This document shows positions 1 to 8,306 of a DNA stretch of 41,167 nucleotides, piece after piece. The DNA is taken from assembly GCA_020026335.1 (NCBI GenBank), contig JAHHQO010000017.1, forward strand, positions 1-41,167. The letters are read 5' to 3'. The stretch comes from Alistipes sp. (GTDB lineage: Bacteria > Bacteroidota > Bacteroidia > Bacteroidales > Rikenellaceae). The notes under the pieces were generated by a model. It made no database searches and was not told where the DNA came from. It worked only from the letters and a program-made list of their open reading frames with translations. The stretch's first letter is position 1. The number at the start of each line of letters is the position of its first letter. A program made the position numbers and the translations under genes.

Positions 1-65
1 TGTCACGGCAGAACCGCCCGCCACCGTCCCCCGTTCCTCGCAGCAGCACCGCCGCCCCACCCACG

Positions 66-106
66 CAAAAAAAAGAAGAGGTCGGAACTTTCGTTCCGAC
101 CTCTTC
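66..106 (-). terminator. Terminator of the susC-susD operon
   Basis: A perfect 14-base-pair stem (75-88 with 93-106) closes a TTTC loop. Read on the minus strand it is followed by a run of T (the A run at 67-74). It lies 27 bases beyond the susD stop codon. Bases 1-65 show no gene. Confidence 0.85.
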
Positions 107-132
107 ACAATTATTAACCTAATGATGGTCTG

Positions 133-1890
133 TTACCATCCGGGGTTCTGGTTCAGCTCCTTGTTGTTCTGCTGATAGAGGGTAATCTGATCCTCGGGAA
201 TGGGATAGAGATAATCCTTCTCCGAGAAAGTTCTCATCTTAGCCTCTTCCTGGATAGGCATGATATAGCCATCTTTCAAAGTTACACTCTTGAGGTGCTC
301 CATGGTGATGGGCGAGTCGGGGTGCTTCTCGTTGTACCACTTGATGTACTTGTCCTTGTCGAGGTAAGCACCGCGATTCAACTTCTCATTGAGCTTCATG
401 TCGGCATAGTTGAGCTTGCTCCAACGGCGAAGGTCGTTGAAACGGATACCCTCGTAAACCAACTCTGTACGGCGCTCACGGCGAATCTCCCAAATCAGCG
501 AGGGAACATCCTTATCGCGCTCGGGGTCGTTGATGATAGTACCGTTCACCGAGAACTCGCGACCCGACAGAGTCAGGTGAGGCATGTGAGTACTCTCACG
601 GTCACGAATGGCGTTGATGGTCACATCAATATCGTTCTGAGTGAGGGTGTACTGACCCAGCTCCTGCAACTCGGCAGCAGCCTCGACATAGTTCATCATC
701 ACCTCGTTGAGCTTCATGACGGGAGCATCGGTGGTATTGGTGCTACTCACACCTGCGGGCAGGGTCTTGATGTCCTCGTTCACGAAACGGTTAGCGAAGT
801 AACCCGAAACTGCGTAGGGAGCTTTCACACCCTCGAGATAGAGGTCATCGGTGTAGATAATCTGTCCCAGACGGGGGTCACGGTCAGCCAACTCGTCCTC
901 GAACCACATCTTCTTCTCCTTGCAAAGTTTGTTTTCAGCCTGATAGATGGGAAGACCATTCGATGAGAGGTAGGACTCGATGAGCGAACGCGAAGGCGAG
1001 CTGTTCTCGTGCTCGGTGTTCTGGAAGCTCATCAGAGAGTGCATCACCTCACCCTCTACATAAGAGCGGTAGATGATAATCTCCTTGTTGCCTGCCAAAT
1101 CCAGAGAGGTAGTCAGCTCCTTGTAGTTGGGGTGCAACTTGTACTTGCCACCATCGATAATCTTCGAAGCGGCATTCTTGGCAGCCGTCAGATACTCGGC
1201 AGCCTTGGTGGTATTCTTCTCACGATACTTCTGCCATGTACCCTCGAACAACATGGCACGAGACATATAGGCAAGAACAACATCCTTGTTTACGGTAAGA
1301 CCCGGCTCACCGTCCTCGGCACGTACATTGTCGCAAGCGAACTTGAAGTCCTCGAGCACCTTGTCCATCACATCGGTACGCTTCATGCGGGGAGCGTAGA
1401 GCTTATCGTAGTCGGTGCTTGACAATACGGTGTCGTAGTAGGGAACATCACCGAACATCGACACCAGCTTGCTGTACTCCATTGCGCGGAAGAAACGACC
1501 CACACCCAGCCAGTGGTTCTTGGCCTCCTCCTCCATGGAGTTCTTCGACACACGGTCGATGATGATATTGATACGGCGCAGGTTGGAGAAACTCCAGCCG
1601 CCGCCCTTGGCGGGAGCCACCTTGGTGAAGAAGGTGGCCGCACGCTGTGCGTTATCGTCTACCCAGTCGGCAATATCGGTCTCGGCAAACCAGTTGGCAC
1701 GCGCCCAGCCGGCCTTGTAACCGTCAAAATAGATATCATAGAGTCCGATGGCTTCGGAACGCACGTTTTTCTCGTTATTCCAAAACTCCGGAGTATCTGT
1801 CACCGTATCCTGGGGCAAACGGGTCAGATAATCTTCACACGAGCAGAGCACGAGTGTCAATGCCAGTGCAGTCAATATTTTTCTTTTCAT
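133..1890 (-). CDS. SusD/RagB family nutrient-binding outer-membrane lipoprotein
   Basis: This is a SusD-type surface lipoprotein of 585 residues that would act as the lid and glycan- or peptide-binding partner of the TonB-dependent transporter encoded just upstream. The N-terminus is a lipoprotein signal with lipobox LCSC, so lipidation is expected at Cys18, followed by acidic Glu-Asp. Family hallmarks are visible: the late conserved stretch with IRRERRTEL and RFNDLRRW around residues 467-490, the NYVEAAAEL helix, and a C-terminus with the usual YPIP segment. It starts 23 bases after susC and ends just before a hairpin terminator, so the two form one operon. The ligand cannot be read from the sequence; the divergent peptidoglycan-salvage operon suggests, but does not prove, cell-wall fragments. 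Confidence 0.95.
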   Translation of the reverse strand: MKRKILTALALTLVLCSCEDYLTRLPQDTVTDTPEFWNNEKNVRSEAIGLYDIYFDGYKAGWARANWFAETDIADWVDDNAQRAATFFTKVAPAKGGGWSFSNLRRINIIIDRVSKNSMEEEAKNHWLGVGRFFRAMEYSKLVSMFGDVPYYDTVLSSTDYDKLYAPRMKRTDVMDKVLEDFKFACDNVRAEDGEPGLTVNKDVVLAYMSRAMLFEGTWQKYREKNTTKAAEYLTAAKNAASKIIDGGKYKLHPNYKELTTSLDLAGNKEIIIYRSYVEGEVMHSLMSFQNTEHENSSPSRSLIESYLSSNGLPIYQAENKLCKEKKMWFEDELADRDPRLGQIIYTDDLYLEGVKAPYAVSGYFANRFVNEDIKTLPAGVSSTNTTDAPVMKLNEVMMNYVEAAAELQELGQYTLTQNDIDVTINAIRDRESTHMPHLTLSGREFSVNGTIINDPERDKDVPSLIWEIRRERRTELVYEGIRFNDLRRWSKLNYADMKLNEKLNRGAYLDKDKYIKWYNEKHPDSPITMEHLKSVTLKDGYIMPIQEEAKMRTFSEKDYLYPIPEDQITLYQQNNKELNQNPGW

Positions 1891-1913
1891 ACTTAATTGT
1901 TCAAGTTAAAAGT

Positions 1914-4900
1914 TTAGAATTGGAGTTGCAAACCGACTGAAATGGTTCTGGTGTAGGGATAGCTACGACCGAATGACCATGTAGAGTTACCGCTACCCTC
2001 CTTGAATGCCGTTGATTCGGGATCGACGGGGAGGTGCATGTTGTCAAACTCAAATACGTTCTCTGCACTGAGGTAGATACGTGCGCTCTGGAAATGAATC
2101 TTCTTCATCCACTTCTCGGGCAGGGAGTAACCTACAGTGATGTTCTTACAACGCAGGTAAGACATATCGCTCAAGAAACGAGTCTGCTGGAGGAAGTTCT
2201 TGCCGTCGGAGTTCCAACCGTTATCATCGGGACGGGGATAGAAAGCGTTCTGATGATCGGGAGTCCAGTAGTCCATCTGGTGAGCGAAAGCTGCATCGCC
2301 GTAGCTCGAACCACCACCGGGGATTGCCACTGCACCGTAAGCCCAATAGTCACGCTTACCAACGCCCTGGAACAGGGTGCTGAAGTCGAAGCCCTTGTAG
2401 TTGAAACCAATGCTGAAGCTGTACTCGTAGTCGGGCAGTGTGTTACCGATAACCTTCAAGTCACCGTGGTCCTCGAGGGTCTTCTTACCGTAGTTGATGA
2501 CACCGTCACCGTTCAAGTCGCGGTACTTCACGTCACCGGGGCCGAATGTGAAGGCACCCTTCTCGTAGAGCGACTGCGAGGGAACACCTTCCTTGAGAGT
2601 GTACACCTTGTTACCGTACTGGTCGGTGCTCTCGACAAAGTCGTCATAGCGGAACAGACGGTCAGTCTCGTAACCCCAAATCTCGCCGATGCGCTTGCCC
2701 TTGTAGTTACCGTAGATGTTGTTCACCGAGTTGTTGTACTTGGTGATTTCCTCCTTCACGTGAGAAACCGATGCAGTCAGCGACAGACCCAGACCACACT
2801 CGAAACGCTTGTTGTAGTCCAAAGCCAACTCCCAACCCTTACCGGTCAGCTCACCGTAGTTAATCTTGGGAACCGAAGCACCGAAGGTCTCGGGCAGGGT
2901 TTCACCCATACAGTGCATATCGGAAGTCACACGCTTGTACCAGTCGAAGCTGACACCCAGCTCATTGTTGAAGAAGCGAGCATCCAAACCGAGGTCGAGG
3001 GTAGTGACGCGCTCCCAAGTCAGCGAGGGAGAGATAACCGAAGGAGCACCTACATAAACCTGCTCCTTACCGTCAACAACCCAACCCGAACTGTTGGAAG
3101 CCTTCATGGTCGAAAGGAACGAATTGGCCTCTACATCCTGGTTACCGATGGTACCCCACGATGCACGGAGCTTCAAGTCGGAGAGTGTGGGCTTCGACCA
3201 GTTCATGAACTTCTCCTCCGACATACGCCAACCTGCCGAGAACGAGGGGAACAAAGCGAACTTGTCACCTTCGGGGAACTTCGACGAACCGTCGTAACGA
3301 GCATTCACCTCGAGGAGGTATTTGCCCATGTAGTCGTAGTTCACACGTGCGAAGAAACCGACAGCAGCGAAATCGTTGTGATAGCTGTAAGAACCGTCCG
3401 ATGAGTACTGCTCACCGGTGGCGAGGATAATTTCGGGAAGTGTGGGGCTGATAAGACCGCGGCGCTCCGAGTAGTGACCCAGTCTTTCACGAGCCTCGGC
3501 ATCCATACCGGCCATAACCTTCAGGTTGTGCTTCTCGTTGAAGGTCTTGTTGTAGGTAGCGTATGCCTTGAAGATGTTCGACATGGTGTACTGGCTGGTC
3601 TGAACGACGCGGTCGTGTGTCGAACCGTAGATGTCTTTATAAGAAGAGAAGGGAGCACTGCTGAACATATCGTAAGCCATGACGGTACCACCGTTACGCT
3701 TCTGCTCGTAGTTCAACAGCGAGAATGTGTAGTCGAAATTGATGGTCAGGTCCTTGATGGGCGAGATTTCGGTACCGATGTTGGCACGCAGATAGTTCTC
3801 GTTCAAAGTCTCGCGGTTACCTGCCTTGATATCGGTTACGGCCGAACGGAACTCCTTACCCTCGTAAGTGGTGTAGGGATACCAACGGGGCCAACGCATC
3901 AGGTAGTTCCAAGCATCGTACTGACCCGATGTGTAACGATAGGGCTGCTCGTGGCTCGAGCGGGTGAACAGCACGTTGGTCTTGAGTTTCCACCAGTCGC
4001 GGATTTCGGTGGTGATGTTGCTGTTCAGGGTGAAACGGTCGTAGTTATCGGTATTGAACTTCATGACACCCTTCTGGTTGAGATAACCCATACCGATGTT
4101 GAAGGTGGTCTTCTCGCTACCGCCCGTTACCGAGATGTTGTGCTGCTGCTGGGGAGTCCACTTCTTGGTGAACATACCGAGGGGATCGAACGAACGGTAG
4201 AAGTAGGTCTTACCACCGATGATTTCGAAGTCTCGACCTTCCTGCATTTCGCCGAGCTGACCCTGCGACATGCCGCCGTACTTCTGTTCCCATTCGCGGA
4301 TTTTGACTACGGTGTTGGCGTCGATGTTATAACCGATGTTGGAGATGGAGTTCTTACCCAGACGGTCAGCCACGGCCAACATAAACTCGGCGTTGGCAGA
4401 AGCCGAAGCGATGGTAGGCATCACTGTGGGGGTGCTCCATGCAAAGTTGTTGGAGTAGGAAACGGTCACACGGTCGTCTTTCTTACCCTGCTTGGTGGTG
4501 ATGAGGATTACACCCCATGCGGCACGTGTACCATAGATAGAAGCCGAAGCGGCATCTTTCAGCACCGAAATGGTGGCAATATCATCGGGGTTGACCAGAT
4601 TCAGACTGGGGACCTCTACGTTATCGACCAGAATGAGGGGGGCAGTACCGCCCGAAGCGCTCAAAGAACCGACCGAACCACGAAGTTTGATGGTGGACTC
4701 GGTACCCACACCACCAATCTTGTTGGTAATCGAAAGACCGGGAGTAACACCCTGCAATGCTTTGGCCACGTCGGTGACAGGACGGCTGGCAACCGCCTTA
4801 TCGACATCGACATTAGAAACGGCACCTGTCAGATTGACTTTTTTCTGAACACCGTAACCGACAACCACAACGTCCTCGAGTACGGCTGCATCTTGTTGCA

Positions 4901-5258
4901 GCACTACATTTAATATAGCCGAAGTAGCAACAATTTCCTGAGTTTTGTAACCCACGAAGGAGACCTGAATAACGGCACCTTCCGGAACGTTCAATCTCAC
5001 TGTACCATCAATATCGGTCACATTACCGTTAGTGGTACCTTTCTGCATCACACTGGCTCCAACGACAGGACCCATAGCGTCGGTCACAGAAATCAACGCT
5101 TCGATGGTCTTGGCCTGTTGTTCCTCACCGGCTCCGATAACGGGAGCTTCGGTCACCGGATTCGCCATGGCTTGTCCTCCGCATAACAGCAGTGAGACAC
5201 AAGCTGCCGACGTCAGGAGCTTCTTGTTTAGTCCCAATCCTTTGCGATTTTTGTTCAT
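1914..5258 (-). CDS. SusC/RagA family TonB-linked outer-membrane transporter
   Basis: This 1114-residue protein is a TonB-dependent beta-barrel that would import a bound oligomer across the outer membrane with its SusD partner. A signal peptide covers about residues 1-32 (hydrophobic stretch ending AMA). A carboxypeptidase-regulatory-like domain follows (about 53-123), then the TonB-box-like EDVVVVGYG (128-136), a plug domain (about 142-265, including LILVDNVEVP and ASIYGTRAA) and the barrel. The last residue is Phe, as expected for barrel assembly by Bam. Length is normal for SusC. There is no N-terminal extension for sigma-factor signalling, and no anti-sigma or hybrid two-component regulator is in view. 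Divergent orientation to the first NamZ gene makes co-control with the salvage operon possible. Confidence 0.96.
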   Translation of the reverse strand: MNKNRKGLGLNKKLLTSAACVSLLLCGGQAMANPVTEAPVIGAGEEQQAKTIEALISVTDAMGPVVGASVMQKGTTNGNVTDIDGTVRLNVPEGAVIQVSFVGYKTQEIVATSAILNVVLQQDAAVLEDVVVVGYGVQKKVNLTGAVSNVDVDKAVASRPVTDVAKALQGVTPGLSITNKIGGVGTESTIKLRGSVGSLSASGGTAPLILVDNVEVPSLNLVNPDDIATISVLKDAASASIYGTRAAWGVILITTKQGKKDDRVTVSYSNNFAWSTPTVMPTIASASANAEFMLAVADRLGKNSISNIGYNIDANTVVKIREWEQKYGGMSQGQLGEMQEGRDFEIIGGKTYFYRSFDPLGMFTKKWTPQQQHNISVTGGSEKTTFNIGMGYLNQKGVMKFNTDNYDRFTLNSNITTEIRDWWKLKTNVLFTRSSHEQPYRYTSGQYDAWNYLMRWPRWYPYTTYEGKEFRSAVTDIKAGNRETLNENYLRANIGTEISPIKDLTINFDYTFSLLNYEQKRNGGTVMAYDMFSSAPFSSYKDIYGSTHDRVVQTSQYTMSNIFKAYATYNKTFNEKHNLKVMAGMDAEARERLGHYSERRGLISPTLPEIILATGEQYSSDGSYSYHNDFAAVGFFARVNYDYMGKYLLEVNARYDGSSKFPEGDKFALFPSFSAGWRMSEEKFMNWSKPTLSDLKLRASWGTIGNQDVEANSFLSTMKASNSSGWVVDGKEQVYVGAPSVISPSLTWERVTTLDLGLDARFFNNELGVSFDWYKRVTSDMHCMGETLPETFGASVPKINYGELTGKGWELALDYNKRFECGLGLSLTASVSHVKEEITKYNNSVNNIYGNYKGKRIGEIWGYETDRLFRYDDFVESTDQYGNKVYTLKEGVPSQSLYEKGAFTFGPGDVKYRDLNGDGVINYGKKTLEDHGDLKVIGNTLPDYEYSFSIGFNYKGFDFSTLFQGVGKRDYWAYGAVAIPGGGSSYGDAAFAHQMDYWTPDHQNAFYPRPDDNGWNSDGKNFLQQTRFLSDMSYLRCKNITVGYSLPEKWMKKIHFQSARIYLSAENVFEFDNMHLPVDPESTAFKEGSGNSTWSFGRSYPYTRTISVGLQLQF

Positions 5259-5366
5259 AGAAGTTAGTTTAAGTTAGTAATAAAGTTTTAGTAAGTTTCG
5301 CTTTTACATCAGAGGGAAGTGTTTTTAATTTTTTTGATAAATTGATAAATTTTTCGCTTCGCAGGA

Positions 5367-5374
5367 CAAATATA
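5367..5374 (-). promoter_or_regulatory. Candidate -7 element for susC
   Basis: On the minus strand this reads TATATTTG, a full match to the Bacteroidetes -7 consensus TAnnTTTG. No good TTTG at -33 was found at the usual spacing. It would give a leader of about 100 bases before the susC ATG. Confidence 0.4.
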
Positions 5375-5544
5375 ATATTTTTTTTCTCATAATTTATTCA
5401 CACAAATGATATTATTATTCATTTTTCTTACAACGCGCAGTATCACACCTCATTAGAAACAATGATGATTTTCATCTTTTATTAATCAATATTTTTAAAA
5501 ATAAATTTCTCGGAAAGTTTTATGGATAGTATTTAAAAAAAATC

Positions 5545-5552
5545 TATTTTTG
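5545..5552 (+). promoter_or_regulatory. Candidate -7 element for the peptidoglycan-salvage operon
   Basis: TATTTTTG matches TAnnTTTG and lies 37 bases before the ATG of the first NamZ gene. The -33 box is weak (TTTTA around 5518-5522). This is the best promoter candidate for the 13-gene plus-strand set. Confidence 0.5.
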
Positions 5553-5589
5553 TGACTACCAACACGACTAATCACTAATCTAAACCAAC

Positions 5590-6756
5590 ATGAAAAAGCT
5601 CATTCTATGTCTTCTAATGGCGTGTTTCACCTTTGTGAGTCAGGCCCGTGAGGAGCGAGTCATCGTGGGTGCGGAACAAACGTCGGAATACTTTCCCATA
5701 CTGAAAAACAAGCGAATAGCTATTTTTTCCAACCACACGGGAATGGTCGGCAAGCACCACCTGCTCGATGTACTGCTCGCCAATCACATGGACGTTCGCG
5801 CCATCTTCTCTCCCGAGCACGGCTTCCGCGGAAATGCCGATGCGGGCGAACACGTTGCCAGCTCGGTAGACCCCAAGACCGGAGTTCCCATTCTATCACT
5901 TTATGACGGCAAGGACAAACGTCCGAGCGAAAAATCGATGCGCAAATTTGACATCTTGGTCGTTGATATCCAGGATGTCGGTTTGCGCTTTTACACATAT
6001 TATATAACGATGTGCCGTCTGATGGACGCCTGCGCGGAGTACAACCGCAAGGTGCTCATTCTCGACCGCCCCAACCCCAACGGCCACTATGTCGACGGCC
6101 CGATTCTCGACATGAAGTACAAGTCGGGGGTGGGTTGGCTGCCCATTCCCGTGGTTCACGGCATGACACTGGGCGAACTGGCACTCATGGTCAACGGCGA
6201 ACGCTGGCTGCCGCAGTCGAGAGTCTGCGATGTGACGGTCATTCCGTGTAAGAACTACACCCACCAGACCCACTACCGCCTGCCCATCGCACCGTCACCC
6301 AACCTGCCCACCATGAAGGCGATATATCTCTATCCCTCAACCTGTTTGTTCGAGGCTACGCCCGTGAGTCTGGGTCGCGGTACCGACAAACCGTTCCTCG
6401 TTTACGGCCACCCCAACATGAAGGGCTACGACTTCGAATTCACCCCGCGCAGCGTGCCGGGCGCGAAGAATCCGCCCCAGCTCAACAAGACCTGCTACGG
6501 TCGCGATTTGAGCCATCTGACCGACGAGGAGATTTGGGCAAAGGGCATCGACCTGAGCTATATCATTGACGCTTACCAAAATCTGAATATCGACGACCAC
6601 TTCTTCCGCAGCTTCTTCGAGCTGCTCATCGGCACCGACTACGTGCGCAAGATGATTGAGGAGGGCAAGTCGGCGGACGAAATCAAAGCCTGCTGGGCAG
6701 ACGATGTCGCACGATTCAAGGAACAGCGCCGCCCCTATCTGCTCTACGCGGAGTAA
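5590..6756 (+). CDS. namZ: Exo-beta-N-acetylmuramidase NamZ-like (DUF1343, GH171), first copy
   Basis: The protein (388 residues) belongs to DUF1343, whose characterised members (Bacillus subtilis NamZ/YbbC, and a Tannerella homologue) release MurNAc from the non-reducing end of peptidoglycan glycans. A signal peptide (residues 1-19, ending SQA) sends it to the periplasm or beyond. Conserved motifs are present: IFSNHTG near 45-51, FSPEHGFRG at 73-81 with the conserved Glu76, DIQDVGLRFYTY near 126-136, and DRPNPNGHYVDGP. It is the first gene of the plus-strand operon, divergent from susC. A second DUF1343 gene lies at 16491-17732; the two are clearly different in sequence, so they may prefer different glycan lengths or substituents. 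Activity is inferred from the family. Confidence 0.88.
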   Translation: MKKLILCLLMACFTFVSQAREERVIVGAEQTSEYFPILKNKRIAIFSNHTGMVGKHHLLDVLLANHMDVRAIFSPEHGFRGNADAGEHVASSVDPKTGVPILSLYDGKDKRPSEKSMRKFDILVVDIQDVGLRFYTYYITMCRLMDACAEYNRKVLILDRPNPNGHYVDGPILDMKYKSGVGWLPIPVVHGMTLGELALMVNGERWLPQSRVCDVTVIPCKNYTHQTHYRLPIAPSPNLPTMKAIYLYPSTCLFEATPVSLGRGTDKPFLVYGHPNMKGYDFEFTPRSVPGAKNPPQLNKTCYGRDLSHLTDEEIWAKGIDLSYIIDAYQNLNIDDHFFRSFFELLIGTDYVRKMIEEGKSADEIKACWADDVARFKEQRRPYLLYAE

Positions 6757-6767
6757 GAGAAGGAGGT

Positions 6768-6775
6768 TAAATTTG
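6768..6775 (+). promoter_or_regulatory. Possible internal -7 element before the symporter gene
   Basis: TAAATTTG matches TAnnTTTG, 41 bases before the symporter ATG in the 59-base gap, one of the two longest gaps of the operon. No -33 match is evident, so it may be chance in an AT-rich gap. Confidence 0.25.
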
Positions 6776-6815
6776 TAAATAATTTTATTTATTCCTTAAA
6801 AATATTTAAAATCCT

Positions 6816-8264
6816 ATGACAACTGCCCTCATCGTATTACTCACCATCGCGCTCTATTTCCTGCTGCTGTTCGTCATCTCGTGGATAACGGGACGCAACG
6901 CCGACAACGCAGGTTTCTTCACCGGCAACCGCAAATCATCGTGGTACATGGCGACCTTCGCCATGATTGGTGCCAGCATCTCGGGTGTGACGTTCATCTC
7001 CGTGCCGGGTTCGGTGGCGGTGAACGGCTACTCCTACATGCAGATGGTGCTGGGTTTCTTCGTCGGTTCCATCGTGGTGGCACTCGTGCTTATTCCCATG
7101 TTCTATAAGATGAACCTTCTGAGCATCTACGGTTATCTCGAGAACCGCTTCGGCGTGACCTCCTACCGCACGGGTGCATGGTTCTTCTTCGTGTCGAAGA
7201 TGCTGGGCGCCTCGGTGCGCTTCTTCGTGGTCTGCGTGGTTTTGCAGACTCTGGTCTTCGACCCGCTCCACATTCCCTTTGCCGTCAATGTGCTGCTCAC
7301 CGTGGCACTCATCTGGCTGTACACCTTCCAGGGCGGTGTGAAGTCGCTCATCTGGACCGACTCGCTCAAGACGCTCTGTCTGGTGCTCTCCATCGTCTGC
7401 TGCATCGGCTTCATCTCCTCGAACCTTCATTTGGGATTTGGTGAGATGGTCTCTGCCGTGAGCGACCACTCCACCAGCCGCATCTTCTTCTTCGACGACC
7501 CCAACGACGGCCGTTATTTCTGGAAGCAGTTTATCGCCGGTGTGTTCATGATTATCGCCTGCACGGGTCTCGACCAGGACCTCATGCAGCGCACCCTGAG
7601 TTGCAAGAATTTCCGCGAGTCGCAGAAAAACATGATTGTCAGCTCGCTGGTACAGATTTTCGTCATCGGTCTGTTCCTCGTGCTGGGTACACTCCTCTAT
7701 ATCTATAAGGATTCCGTGATGCCCGAAGCCCCCGAGGGTGATGCCTTGTTCGGAGCTGTGGCATGGAGTGACGGTTTCCCCCTCTTTGTGGGTATCGTCT
7801 TCATCGTGGGACTCATCTCGGCGGCCTACTCGGCAGCCGGCTCTGCCCTCACCGCACTGACCACCTCGTTCACCATCGACATTCTCAATGTCGATACACA
7901 GGGCAATCAGGAGCAGGTGACCCGCACCCGCAAGCGTGTACACGTGGCCATGTCGCTGGTCATGGTGCTGGTCATCATCGTCTTCTACTACCTCAACGAC
8001 GACAGTGCCATCAATGCCGTGTATAAGCTGGCAGCCTACACCTACGGACCCATTCTCGGTATGTTCATCTTCGGACTGGCGTGTCGCCGTCCCGTGCGCG
8101 ACCGCTTCGTACCCATTGTGGCACTCCTCTCGCCTGCCATCTGCTACGTGCTTCAGACCCACAGTGCAGAGTGGTTCGGAGGTTACCAAATCAGTTTCGA
8201 ACTGCTGTTGCTCAACGCCATCATCACGGCACTGGGTCTCTGCCTGCTCATTCGCAAGAAATAG
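6816..8264 (+). CDS. Sodium:solute symporter (SSS family), likely MurNAc/amino-sugar importer
   Basis: This 482-residue inner-membrane protein has the build of the SSS family: about 13 hydrophobic segments, an early ITGRNADNAGFFTGNR stretch between the first two helices, and the small-residue and Ser/Thr-rich segment SAAYSAAGSALTALTTSF (about 336-353), which in this family helps form the sodium site. It would use the sodium gradient to import a small solute. Standing between a muramidase and an amidase in an operon that also encodes a MurNAc-type kinase and MurQ, its solute is most plausibly free MurNAc or GlcNAc. Sialic-acid and sugar symporters belong to the same family, so the substrate is inference from context. 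Confidence 0.82.
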   Translation: MTTALIVLLTIALYFLLLFVISWITGRNADNAGFFTGNRKSSWYMATFAMIGASISGVTFISVPGSVAVNGYSYMQMVLGFFVGSIVVALVLIPMFYKMNLLSIYGYLENRFGVTSYRTGAWFFFVSKMLGASVRFFVVCVVLQTLVFDPLHIPFAVNVLLTVALIWLYTFQGGVKSLIWTDSLKTLCLVLSIVCCIGFISSNLHLGFGEMVSAVSDHSTSRIFFFDDPNDGRYFWKQFIAGVFMIIACTGLDQDLMQRTLSCKNFRESQKNMIVSSLVQIFVIGLFLVLGTLLYIYKDSVMPEAPEGDALFGAVAWSDGFPLFVGIVFIVGLISAAYSAAGSALTALTTSFTIDILNVDTQGNQEQVTRTRKRVHVAMSLVMVLVIIVFYYLNDDSAINAVYKLAAYTYGPILGMFIFGLACRRPVRDRFVPIVALLSPAICYVLQTHSAEWFGGYQISFELLLLNAIITALGLCLLIRKK

Positions 8265-8306
8265 CACAAAAAACCTATAACCGACAGCCATCACACCTAA
8301 AATACC

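Larger units (their letters stand above)
5259..5589. promoter_or_regulatory. AT-rich divergent control region between susC and the salvage operon
   Basis: These 331 bases carry no gene. They are very AT-rich (long A and T runs from about 5310 to 5560) in contrast to the GC-rich genes on both sides. They hold candidate -7 elements for both directions, listed separately. I see no clear operator palindrome. Confidence 0.7.

Noticed and set aside
2034..4913. Long plus-strand open frames opposite susC (456 and 479 codons)
   Set aside because: They are antisense to a clear SusC gene, have no recognisable domains, and their low-complexity Val/Leu/Thr-rich content is that of a shadow frame.
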